A stretch of 64,000 bases of DNA from contig CAUYUJ010014771.1 in NCBI GenBank assembly GCA_963575745.1, positions 62,001-126,000 of the forward strand, in the 5' to 3' direction. Under the pieces are notes generated by a model, which searched no databases, was not told the DNA's origin, and saw only the letters and a list, made by a program, of their open reading frames with translations. This document shows, one piece after another, positions 53,101 to 63,310 of the stretch. The position numbers and the translations under genes were made by a program. Each line of letters opens with the position of its first letter. The stretch's first letter is position 1. This stretch comes from Prorocentrum cordatum. Taxonomy: Eukaryota > Sar > Dinophyceae > Prorocentrales > Prorocentraceae.

Positions 53101-55210
53101 CAGCGACAGCGCGCCCGCGACAGGGGCGCCCGAGCGGCGTGCCAAACGCTCGCGGGTCTTGCCGCCGCCCGCGAGGTTTCTGCCCCCAGCCCCCCCGCAG
53201 TTCCCGGCGCCCGGTCTGCGGCGGAGGCGGGGGCTGAAGCCGCCGCCGGGGCCGGGCGCCAGGCCGCCGAGGGCGCCGCCGACGGGCGCCGCCGAGCGGG
53301 CCCCGATCGAGCCCGGGGGGGGATCGTCGCCACCGTTCGGGAGAAGAGCGGCGAGAGCGACATCGACATCGAGCTGGGGGCGAGATGGATGCCGCGCGGA
53401 CCTGGCAGCTGCGCCAGGCTGCTCGGCATCGCGTTATCGCAATATCCCAAGCTCGGTCTTTGCGCGCCCTCGTAGGCTCGGGCTTTCTCGGGCTCTCGGC
53501 CGCGAGGCGGCGCGCGGGTGGCCTTTGCGGGCGCGGGCCAAAGGTTTCCATCGCGCGCGCGCGCGCGCGTCCGTGCCCCAGCTCGTCGCGGAAATGGAGG
53601 TGGGCGCCGCGCCCAAGCTCTGCGTGCACGGGCTCGACGAGGGTGGCCACAGCGTGCGCCGTTGGGGTGCGCCGTTGTTGGCCCGTCTGCATTATCAGCC
53701 CTTGCACGGCAAGCTGCGAAACATTCGACTCCCCCGGGCTTGGCGCCGAGGGCTGGCGTCGCCAGCGCGGCGGGCGATCGCGGAAGACAGCAGCGGGCGG
53801 GGAGGTGATCTGGTCAGCCGTCATCTGGGACCTCTTCTGCCGGGGCTTCTGGCTGACGCGCCGCCTGCGCGGCGATTGGCCTGTCGTCGCCAGCCGCGGG
53901 CCTGGGGGCCTCTGACCATCTAGCGTTGTGTTTTCATCGGGCCAGTGGGCGGGGGCCCGGGCGACGGGGCGGCGACCCCGCTCCGCGGCCGCCGCGCGGC
54001 CGCGCGCGAGAGCCAGCTGCGGGGCGAGGGCGTCAGCTTGACGAACTGATTATGCCTGCGGCCGCCGAAGGTCGTCTCCGCAATTGCGACGGGCCCCCAG
54101 AGCCCAGGCCCGTCCCGATCAGAAAAGGCCGCGGCTAGTTTTGGCTCGCAGGTGCCGCGTCAGCGCCGGCAGTCAGGGGCGCATCGCTGGACCCGCCGCG
54201 ACCACTTTGAACGCGGGAAACGAGGAGGCCGGCAGCGCGAATCTTTTTTTTAACGACAAGAAAACGCGGCGAGGTTGAACCCCTCGCCCTCGCAGCTCGC
54301 GCCGGTCCAGGCGGCCCAGCTCAAGATTGCTGGCGACTGGCTCGAGGCGCTCTTCTTCGGCCGCGCGGTCGCCCAGCCCTTCGCGCCACTGCGAGCGCCC
54401 GTCCGTGCTCCGCTGATTTCTCCTGCGGGGTGGGCGGGGTCGCGCGGGCCATCGGTCGCCGCGGCCGCGCGGCCAGTCTGCGGGATGCCCGGCATGGCGA
54501 GCGCGCTGACCTCGCCGATCGCGGTGTCTTCCAGAGGGTCGGAAATGACGTGGCGGCTGGACCTTGCCAGGAGCGGCGCTGACCGCCGAGTGATTCTCGA
54601 TGGCGCGACCCCGCGCCGCATTCGCTCGCGCCACCAAGATGCCTGGGGTGGTCAAGAAGCTAATAATGCAGCGACGAAGGTCAGATTGTTCTTGATCGCG
54701 GAAAGAGGTGGGTGGCATCGTCTTTGGGAATGAGTCGGTGTCTCAACGTGCGCCGCGTCATGTGTTTCTGGCGAATCCACGCACCATGCAGCAACATGAC
54801 GCGGAACATGCCAGCCCCTAGAAAATTTGCCGCCTCGCATCACAGCGCAGAAGCTACACTACGTCATTGCAGTTGCGGCGCGGCCTGGCGCAAGAGGATT
54901 TTTGTTCGGCAGCGCCTCGGAAGTCTGCTCGCGGCATCTTCAGGGACGGTTGTGCTGTGGCCGCGGCTATTGTTTCTACGCCAGCATATGCCGCATTGAA
55001 ATTTCAGGGCCTTACCTTACTCGGTGGAGGACACCCTGGACGAAGGTGGCGGAGCCTTGCCCCGAGGGCCACTGTCGCGACCTAGCCTATGCCCTCATCA
55101 CCGCCGTCGCTTTTCCAACAAAAAACACAGACGCAACAGACAAGTTATATGGGAACACTCTTGATTTGACCCGCCTTACGGTGGCAGGCCTGCGTGCGAC
55201 CGACACGCCA
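50191..55210. other. Long GC-rich stretch without a supportable gene
   Basis: Many frames of 150-285 codons overlap on both strands (for example plus 51052-51879, plus 53066-53923, minus 52737-53450). They are Ala/Arg/Pro/Gly-rich, shadow each other and show no motifs. A short stretch at about 51960-52090 (FRRLIGHPARAHFCVMNG) and one at 54275-54600 (QAAQLKIAGDWLEALFFGR) look slightly more protein-like, but I cannot name them. (GC)8 at about 53557-53573; poly-C at about 52362-52371. Confidence 0.4.
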
Positions 55211-55214
55211 CATT

Positions 55215-55560
55215 CCATGTTGCAGAAGCTGTCGCCTCTATCACTTCGCCGTGACAGTTTCAGTAGTACATACTTGTTGAGCTGAAGGAGGTAGATGCGT
55301 GCTTAGAGACATTGGAGTGATCGCGCGTTGTTGTCTCATGGCCGCTGCATGTTCTTCTGGTTCACACGTGCACCCTTTGTTTACCCTCCGCCCCTGTCGC
55401 ACCGTCGCTGATGCTCTCTGTTTTTGATCCGATCGAAGGCGGCAGGCCTGCAAGTGATGGACACTTTAAGCTCATTGTTGCACAAGTTGTCGCCCCTATC
55501 ACTTCGCCGTGCCAGTTCTTCGGGCCATGGTTGCTGAGCTGGAAAAGTGAGGAGCGTGCC
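55215..55560. repeat. Direct repeat pair around 'cctctatcacttcgccgtg'
   Basis: 55228-55300 (gcagaagctgtcgcctctatcacttcgccgtgacag...ttgttgagctgaa) and 55479-55555 (gcacaagttgtcgcccctatcacttcgccgtgccag...ggttgctgagctgga) are about 80% identical. Between them lies the 'gttgttgtctcatggccgctgc' string shared with 46848. 55561-56394 has no gene I can support. Confidence 0.6.
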
Positions 55561-56394
55561 TGCGGGCAAAACAAAGACCGGGGAATGGGACGAAACCACT
55601 GGGGGTCGGCGCCATGGAGAAGAACCAGACGCCGGGGGTCTGTGTCAGAGGAAGGCCAGTGGAGAAACCGGTTTTCGCTTGCTAATGAGAGTCAGCCTTG
55701 TGGACGCCAGGAAAGGGCAAGCCCAGTTCCTTGGATTTTCCTGACTCGGATCCGTATATGTCACAAACGTATATTTTGTACTTGGGTTATCCTTGGCTGC
55801 TCATTTGGAATTTGTTCGCCCGGGCATGTCTGTTTCTCAGAAGTCGTGTTTTCTTTGATTTGCCCTTCGCTGGTTCTGGCCCCCAGACGTCAAACCCCCA
55901 TTGGCAAACGAATGAAACGGCAGGTTTCCCGCTTGGCCCGAGTCTATTCACAGTCGCGCTGCTTCGAGCGATGCCCGCCCTGGAATCCTGAGACCCTGGC
56001 GTCGCAATTGTTTCAACTCGGGCGGTTTCGCGTACTTCCGGGCCCGTTGGCCCTCACATATCCATATGGCTTGACAGTTTGAGCAAAAATATAAGCCCTG
56101 GTGCAGTGGTCGTTTCATTGTTTAAGTTGCAGTGCTTTCTCGTCGTCAGATCTCGTGGAACGCGAGGCGGGATCCCCAGGGAGCAGGGGGCTCCTGGGGC
56201 ATGGCGGCCTTGGCATACAGTCGTCATTCGTCGAAGGCACGGGGTGGGATCCCCAAGGAACACCAGGCCCATTGGGGCTTGGCGGCCACGGTACGCAGTG
56301 TGCGCGAGGCGAGTCTGAAGCCTTGGAGCCTTTGTCTTCAAATCGAGCAACCCCAACCTTCAGGTGCAACGATATGGGGGGGATAGGCATAGGG

Positions 56395-56572
56395 GGGGAG
56401 ACATCAACCGTCAACCGCCCATTCATCGCCGATGGGGACCCGATAGCCCCGACCTGCCCAGGAAGGTGCGGATTCGCTATCTGTGATCTATCGTCGATCG
56501 ATCGGCGATGTATCGCCGATTCCAGGTCGATGCGTCCCCCCTTATGCCAGTCCCCCCTATCGTTACCCCTTG
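56395..56572. repeat. Dispersed repeat with GGCGATGTATCGCC, copy B
   Basis: Counterpart of 46590-46765 in the same orientation. The palindrome centre differs by one base (GCATC versus GTATC). 56573-57120 shows nothing else I can name. Confidence 0.65.
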
Positions 56573-57124
56573 AACCTGTCGGGTGGGGAATCAGTGTTTG
56601 GAGATCTCCCGAAATCCATCATCCGGTTTGTTTTTCGACGCGGATGCAGCCGTGGCGACGGGAAGTTTGGGAGGCCCAGCACAGGACCAATATTACGCCA
56701 GAGATGGCCGCCGTTGTCTCGACGGGCCTTCCTCCGATGAATCGTGGGATGAAAATTTCGAGGTTCGAGGGTCGCAGATTTGGGGAGTGTTTTGAGCCTC
56801 GGAGAGGCTTTTCGATGCCACGGGCGGATCCGTGCCTCGGAGTTTTTGCCAGGGTACGCGCTACAGGAGTGGATTTGGGGGCCTTTGAGGCAGGACGTCC
56901 CAGACCTTGAACGGATTGAATTATTCAGTCCTGGTTGTTCTTCCCATTGGGCCTCCCAGGAGGGCCGTTCTCGGGCCCCGGGGCAGTCAGAGCTGGATCA
57001 GGGACGAAAGGTCTGTATGTGGGGAAGGGGTCGAGGCATCTAGGGCCCGCAGAGTTGCAACATCCCAACCCTCAGGTGTTTTGCAGGCGCCAAGGATACA
57101 CACCACCACCACCTTCATCCCCCC

Positions 57125-57375
57125 TGAGAGAGAGAGAGAGAGACCCCCAAAAAAGAGGGGAGGGAGGCGGTGGTGGCATGTAGTTCTTGGGCCCCGTATG
57201 GAAGGATACCGGCACAGACGTTCGGAGGTCCGCGCGGATTTCTTGGGTCGGCGCCGGGAGCCCTCGCTCCCCTTGGCGGCGCCGCCTTCGGCGTGCTCCG
57301 CGCGCCGAGGAGGGATGTGCGGGGTGGGGGGGGTGGAGGGGGGCGGCGATCCAAGAAATCCGTGCGGAGCCCCAA
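57125..57375. repeat. (GA)n and a long-loop inverted repeat
   Basis: 57127-57142 is (GA)8. 57224-57250 (ccgcgcggatttcttggg) pairs with 57346-57372 (ccaagaaatccgtgcgg) with one or two mismatches over about 17-28 bases; the loop is about 100 bases and GC-rich. Confidence 0.6.
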
Positions 57376-57619
57376 TGGTTTCTTCGCAGCTGTGTACTCG
57401 CCTTGGATCGAGCACTACTGTTTCATTATTCGCCTCCCGCCTGCTCCCCATCTCCTGCCTCCTACCTCGCCTTCAACTGCGCACTTGTCGGCACAATCTC
57501 GAGTTTCTGGGATGTCCGGTGGAGTGTGATCTCGTACGCAGATCTGAACTCTTACCTCCCTCCCAGGGAGCTGTCAACTGCACAACGCTCGGCACTTTCG
57601 CCAACTCCTCGGAGGTTTA

Positions 57620-57910
57620 GCGGGTTCCCTGGGTTTCCTTGCAGTCTTGCTTCCTTACAACATTTCCCCGGGGTTCTTCGGTCTGATTCTTTTGCAGTGG
57701 CGTTCCACGGATTCCCTGGTCTTGGTTCTTTGCTGCTTGCCTCGGGTTCCTTGGTATTGGTTTCTTGGTTCCTTGGTCTTGGTTATTTTGTGCTGCTTCC
57801 TTGATTTGTTGGTCGTGGTTCTTTGGCTCCGTGGTGTTGGTTCCTTGGTTCCTTGGAATTGGTTCCTTAATTCATTGGTCTGTGTTCCTTGGTTGGTGTT
57901 TGTCCTTGCT
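57620..57910. repeat. ggttccttggt degenerate tandem repeat
   Basis: About twenty units of ggttccttggtcttggtt type, similar to the block at 45945-46035. It is followed at 57940-58050 by gcaataccacgcaa-type units. Confidence 0.75.
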
Positions 57911-57923
57911 GTCTCCCACCGCG

Positions 57924-60330
57924 ATGCAAAGGTACGTAAAGCCATGCGAACAATGCCTCGCAACTTTAAGCAGTGCCAAGCAATACCACGCAACCCAAGG
58001 AATACCGAGCAGTACGCAAAGCAATAGGTCAAGCAATACCCTACGCAATGCCAAAGAATGCGCCCATGCATCACGAAGCTTTCCCGTAAATGGGGTCGCG
58101 CTGGGTGCACTATTCGACAAGCAACTCTGTGCCGCTCACGTACAGGAGTACATCGAGAAGATCGTTCATCAGGTTCACCTGCTGCTGCGCATCCCAATTT
58201 GGGAACAACCTCTCCGCCTCTCCGCCGTCGTGCAGTGGGCTAAGCAACATCCAGACGTCTGGCCTTCCTTACTCCAGCTCGCTCTCGACACTTGCCCTTT
58301 GCAGTCCACGCACAGCGACGTTGCGCTCGACCCCGCCCTCGACGCGTGGTGCCTCGCCTATGACATTGACTCCGCCGACCTGGGAAGACATCGTCGGCAA
58401 CGTGCGAAACAAATCCTTGCAGACACCGAGCTCTACGTCACCCTGCCGATTACAGCGGGCGATTTGCAAGCCTTACGGACATGCCCCTACGACACTCTGC
58501 ACCAGGAGGCTGCCCGGAGCGCCCTCCGCTTATCCTCTACGTCTTCCTGGGATTCCTCCCGGTCTGACCTCATATACGAAGCTACGTACGCGAGGCTTTC
58601 CCAAACAGACTTGGCCATTGCACTGCGCAACTTCATCAACGACCACCGTCGCCCCCCCCCCAACCACACCTTCGACAGGAGCGCCTACTTCGCAAATGTC
58701 TACATCACGCCCTTGCTGCCCGCACGAAGATCCCCCGAATGGGTTCATCTTGGACACCCAGGACGCCACTATCCCCAGAAGGGCGTGCTGCGTGGCAAAC
58801 CACCGTGGACCTCTTGAACTCCTTGCCCGACACCTCCGAGACATTCGACTGGGAAGAGGACACTTTGCTCGACGATGTTGTCGCATTCAAAGACGCGAAC
58901 CATAGGCTACCTGCTGCTCGAACCCACCGGGGACAAAATCAAGCATACAATGAAGCGGAGCTGGCGCGTCAACTGGCAGTCACCCGACAGGCTCGGTTTG
59001 GCGACCAGCACAGATTCCACCCAGCTCTGAACCGCAAGGTTCTCTTCCGAGCCCAGCTCTCCGAAGAGGAGATTCGGCAATGGGAAGGGCAGCTGGGCCG
59101 CGATCTCTGGACTGAGACGGCGATCTGCGACTCCTACCTTCCAGCCCACCTCCTGCGTGACCACGGCACTCGGCATTCCTTCTCTCGCCTACCACTCTGT
59201 GGCGCCCCCGTCGCGTGCTACCTCTGTGGTCATGGCTGCGATTCCAAGGATTCGTTATGCAGCACGCGTGTGGCTTTCTCCGCTTCCCCCCACCCCCCCG
59301 CCACAACTCCATTCGTACCACTCCTGCCCCCCCCTCGCCTGCACGCCTCGTGTTATCTGCAAGCCCACCTCACCCACTAAATACACAAGGCCTCTTCATT
59401 ACCCCCCTCCTGCTTTCTGCGACACACCCCTTCTACGCACATGCCCTCCGATTTGTAGCTGTTTGTCTCGGTTTACTCGCTCCCCGCGCTCCCCCCACTC
59501 GGGGATGGCGGCCTCACCGAGCACCTGCCCGAGGCTCACTGCAGTGTTGCCGGACTCGAGGCCGTGCGCCTCGAGGAAGAGTACAGAAAGCGAGTTTTCT
59601 ACTACGAGGAGCGTGACGGCCCGTTTCCTGTCGCAGGACAAGAAGTCCGACGTGCCGTCAGCGCGCACGCACGCCATCAGACGCACAGCTACCCTGGAAC
59701 GCACAAGATCAACCACGACCTTCCACTACACAACGGCCAAGAGCGGGGTCTATCCAGCTGCGCTGTGTGCGCCATGATATTCTGGAAGGAGGACCTCGAA
59801 GAGTTCGAGCTGTTCGACCCGCGGCCCGCCGAAGGCTCTACAAACGGGCCTCGCCCGGACCTCGACGAGGATTACGACGGCGATGATGGTGAAGTCCAAC
59901 GCGGCTCCGCCCAGGTGCACTCTCGCGCACGCACGCAAACTCAACGACCTCCTCTCAGCAGATGCCTACATGGACCGATGGCGGGCTCCCGAATCATCAG
60001 GGGGCCACCACACCCTGCCCCGAGCAGAGGTTCACGGCACAAGCGTCGTGCACCCTTGGGCCACGGCGTCCGACGGTACTGCCTGCCGTTGGATACTGGA
60101 CACCACAGCGATCCCTGTCTCCATGGACGGTGGCCCCGGCCTACTCCCGGACAACACGTTGCAGCCGGACTCCGAGGGTCGCTTCCCCTCCATACCCACG
60201 TGCCTTAGCTGCAGGCTCGACCTCCCCAAGAAAACTCCCCTCCTCCCTCGGTACGCTCTGGCTAACGACAACCTCATATTGCGAGAACCTGTCGCATTCA
60301 GGAAAAACGGTGCGACACGCCCCGACAGAG
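57924..60330 (+). mobile_element. Helitron-type N-terminal coding region, frame-broken and truncated
   Basis: Frame 3 (57924-58817) encodes an ordered helical protein (AAHVQEYIEKIVHQVHLLL, ALDAWCLAYDIDS, LIYEATYARLSQTDLAIAL). At about 58735 (a C5 run) coding passes to frame 2 (FDWEEDTLLDDVVAFKDAN, LNRKVLFRAQLSEEEI) until about 59220. After a Pro-rich gap (possibly an intron) frame 2 resumes with LEEEYRKRVFYYEE and CAVCAMIFWKEDLEEF, then frame 3 gives CLSCRLDL and RYALANDNLILREP. The CxxC-x-W, CxxC, then P-x-x-ALAN order matches the cysteine block upstream of Helitron replicase/helicase in dinoflagellates and other eukaryotes. The Rep and helicase parts are absent; repeat DNA begins at once after the ALAN motif. 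Confidence 0.5.
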
Positions 60331-63199
60331 CGTCACAACGTCAAACGGACAACGCGGGAACCGACGTAATGCGCTCTATGGGCATCCTCTTCCTTGCTGT
60401 TCTTTTTCTCGCAAGTGACGCCCACTTGTCCTTCAAGGAACCCCGCGAAACCGGGCGCAGTTCGCAGTACATCTGCGCGTCGTCATACACTCGTCTCGTC
60501 CTCCATCCACATCCTCTTCCCACTAGTGTCCCTCCTTGTCCCCATCCCCTCCGCAGCGTTCTAACCACTCTCACCTCTCCTCTCTCCTCTCCTCCCCTCT
60601 CCTCTCCTTCCTCCACCATTACTCCATATCAATACTTGCACCTCGCCCATCGCCCACCTTCAACAGGGCATTCTGACAGACCAAACGCGCGCGTCCAAAG
60701 CCCCGAACGTCTTTGAAACACCATATCCAAGCTTCACAACGTGAAACGGACAACACGGGAACCGACATGATGAACCCTATGCGCATCCTCTCAACCGCAG
60801 TTCCCAACTCTCCCATCCGCCCACTTGTCCTCCCCGCTGGTAGCTCGCATGGTGGCGTGCCAGATCCTCAACAGACAACCAGGCCACCAGCCCGAACCTG
60901 CCAGACCACTGCCCGATCATATATAAACCAATCCGAAAGCCACATGCGTTCGTCTCCCGTCCCCTCCACTTGCAGGGCATCATTGGGCAAACGACTCCGA
61001 TCATGGCTTGCCCACCTCACATGCACAGAATCAGGGACCCAACTTGAGACCTACTCGCCCAAAAGCAACTCGGACGGTGCATCATTTCTGCGCCGCCATC
61101 GCACGCACAGGCCGCAAGACGCCTTCAAAAAACCCGTGCCCCGATGGAGCCCCCACCTGCACGGTTTCCTAACGATCCTCCAAAATGCCCGGAAACGCCC
61201 CGACGAAGTGTCACGGCGTCCAAGGGCCAACACGGAAACTTTGACCACCGTTAGAACCTTCTAGCGAAACGCTATTAGGGACATTTCCAGCTTTACACGC
61301 AAAGAGACCCCCAAGAGGCCCCCAAAGGCCCCCAAGAGGCCGCAAGAAGGCACCAAGAACCCCCCAAGAGGTCCACAGGAAACTCCCAGAGGCCCCAAGA
61401 GGGCACCAAGACTCCCCAAGAGGGTCCCAAGATGGCCAGAGACGTCCCGACAAAGCGTCACAGTGTCAAACGGACAACACGGGAACCAACATAATGCGCC
61501 CTATAAACATCCTCTTCTTTGTTTTTTTGTTTCTCGCAAGTCACGCCCACCTGTTCTCCAAGGTCGGGGGTCGGGGGTTTCGGGTTCTCCGCCCCAGTGA
61601 CCCCTCCAGAGGCCCCCAGAAGCCCCCAAGAAGTTCCCAAGAGGCCCAAACAACGCCTGAAGAGGCCCCAAGAGGCCCCCAAGAACCTTCCAGAGGCCTC
61701 CAGCAAGCCCCCAGAAGCGCCCAAGGTGGGCGCAGTACTGCCCCAAGATAACCCCAGGACGGCTGGCGGTTCCTCGACAAAGCCTCACAGCGTCAAACGG
61801 ACAACACGGGAACGTGATGAGACCCCAAGTGACGCCCAAGAAGACCCCAACAGGCCTCAAGACCTCATGACGCCTCCATAAAGCCCCGACAAGCCCCCAA
61901 GAGAGCCCCATAACTGCCCCAAGATCCCAGGACTGCCGGGAGCGCCTCGACACAGCGTCAGAGCGACAAACGTACAGCCCCGGGACTCCCTCAGGAGGGC
62001 CCCGGGACGGCTGAAGGACCTGAGGAGGCCCCAAGAGGCCCCCAAGCGTCACAGCGACAAACGGACTGCCCCGGGACTTCCTGGCTCGTACGGCAATTTC
62101 CTGAGCTCACCTTACGAGGTCTTCAGCAAGCCCCCAGAAGCGCCCAACAGGGCTTCAGGACAGCACCAAGAGGGCCCCCCTCGACAAAGCGTCAAGGCGT
62201 CAAGCGGACAACACGGGAACCCATGTAATGCGCGTAAAGCAGCACAGCGTCACTCGGACCACACTGGATCCAATGTAATGCGCTCCTTGGCCTTCCTCTT
62301 CTGGGCTCGCATGGAAACGTGCTGAGCTCACCCCGTGGCTTGCACGGTCGCGTTCTGAGCTCACTTCCAAGACGCACCGTTGTTTTTCTGGCCGCCTTTC
62401 CCCCTGGACAGCTGTCGCAGAGAAACCCCAAGCGAGTTTTCGTGTTGCCAGAAAGCCTTACAAGATGCCTCCAGGAGGCTTCAGTACGGCCGCATGCGGC
62501 CCCCGACCGCCGCAAGTTGTCCAATCCAGTCCTTCTACAGTCAGACACATCCCCGACACAACCTCCAACCAAACCCGACGGCCCCCAGGAGCCCCCAGAT
62601 CCTCCAAACTCAATTTTCTCGCCCGTCATATGTAACCGCGCCCCCTCCCTTCCCTGTGGCTCGCATGGAAACGTACTGAGCTCACCTCGTGACTCGCACG
62701 GTCGCGAGCTGAGCTCACCCCCTCCCTTCCATGTGGCTCGCATGGACACGTGCTGAGCTCACCTCGTAACTCGCCTAGTCGCGTACTGAGCCCACTTCCA
62801 AGACGCATCGTCGTTTCGTGGCCACCTTTTCTTCAGAAACGTTCCTGACAACCTCCGACGAAATCCGAGGTTTCGGGTTCTCCGCCCCAATCACCACTCC
62901 AGAGGCCCCCAGAAGCCCCCAAGAAGTTCCCAAGAGGCCCAAACAACGCCTGAAGAGGCCCCAAAAGGCCCCCAAGAACCTTCCAGAGGCCTCCAGCAAG
63001 CCCCCAGAAGCGCCCAAGGTGGGCGCAGTACTGCCCCAAGATAACCCCAAGACGGCTGGCGGTTCCTCGACAAAGCCTCACAGCGTCAAACGGACAACAC
63101 GGGAACGTGATGATACCCCAAGAAGACCCCAAGATGCCTCAAGACCTCAAGACGCCTCCAGGAAGCCCCCAGAAGCTCCCAAGAGGGCCCCAGGACTGC
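60331..63199. repeat. Dispersed-repeat block: GTCAAACGGACAACACGGGA core and ccccaagaggccc units
   Basis: The 20-base core GTCAAACGGACAACACGGGA occurs with 0-2 changes at 60340, 60741, 61465, 61792, 62199 and 63085, usually preceded by cgacaaagcgtcacagc and in four cases followed by accNaNNtaatgcgc-like sequence. Weaker copies are near 61218, 61963 and 62054. Between copies lie ccccaagaggcccccaga units. A 254-bp segment is duplicated (61576-61829 and 62869-63122, offset 1293 with no length change). A roughly 75-bp unit with gctgagctca occurs at 62305, 62659 and 62736. No gene is supportable; one frame at 60713-61264 is repeat-driven. Confidence 0.75.
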
Positions 63200-63232
63200 C
63201 CGTAGCCATTTTGGCTCAATTTGGGGCTCAAG
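63200..63232 (+). other. Double spliced-leader relic
   Basis: 63200-63219 matches the first 20 bases of the dinoflagellate spliced leader exactly. It is followed at 63220-63232 by tttggggctcaag, a near copy of the leader's 3' half (ttttggctcaag). Stacked full plus partial leaders are the known mark of an mRNA gene copy that went through trans-splicing and re-insertion more than once. Confidence 0.9.
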
Positions 63233-63310
63233 AGCCTTCCGGTCAGGATATCTTGCGCGTGCCCTCTGATATAGTTAATTGCACCGATTCGGCGCTTACC
63301 ATTGCAAACA

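Noticed and set aside
52737-53923. Overlapping 240-285-codon frames on both strands
   Set aside because: Composition is that of GC-rich noncoding DNA; no domain, no conserved block, mutually exclusive frames.
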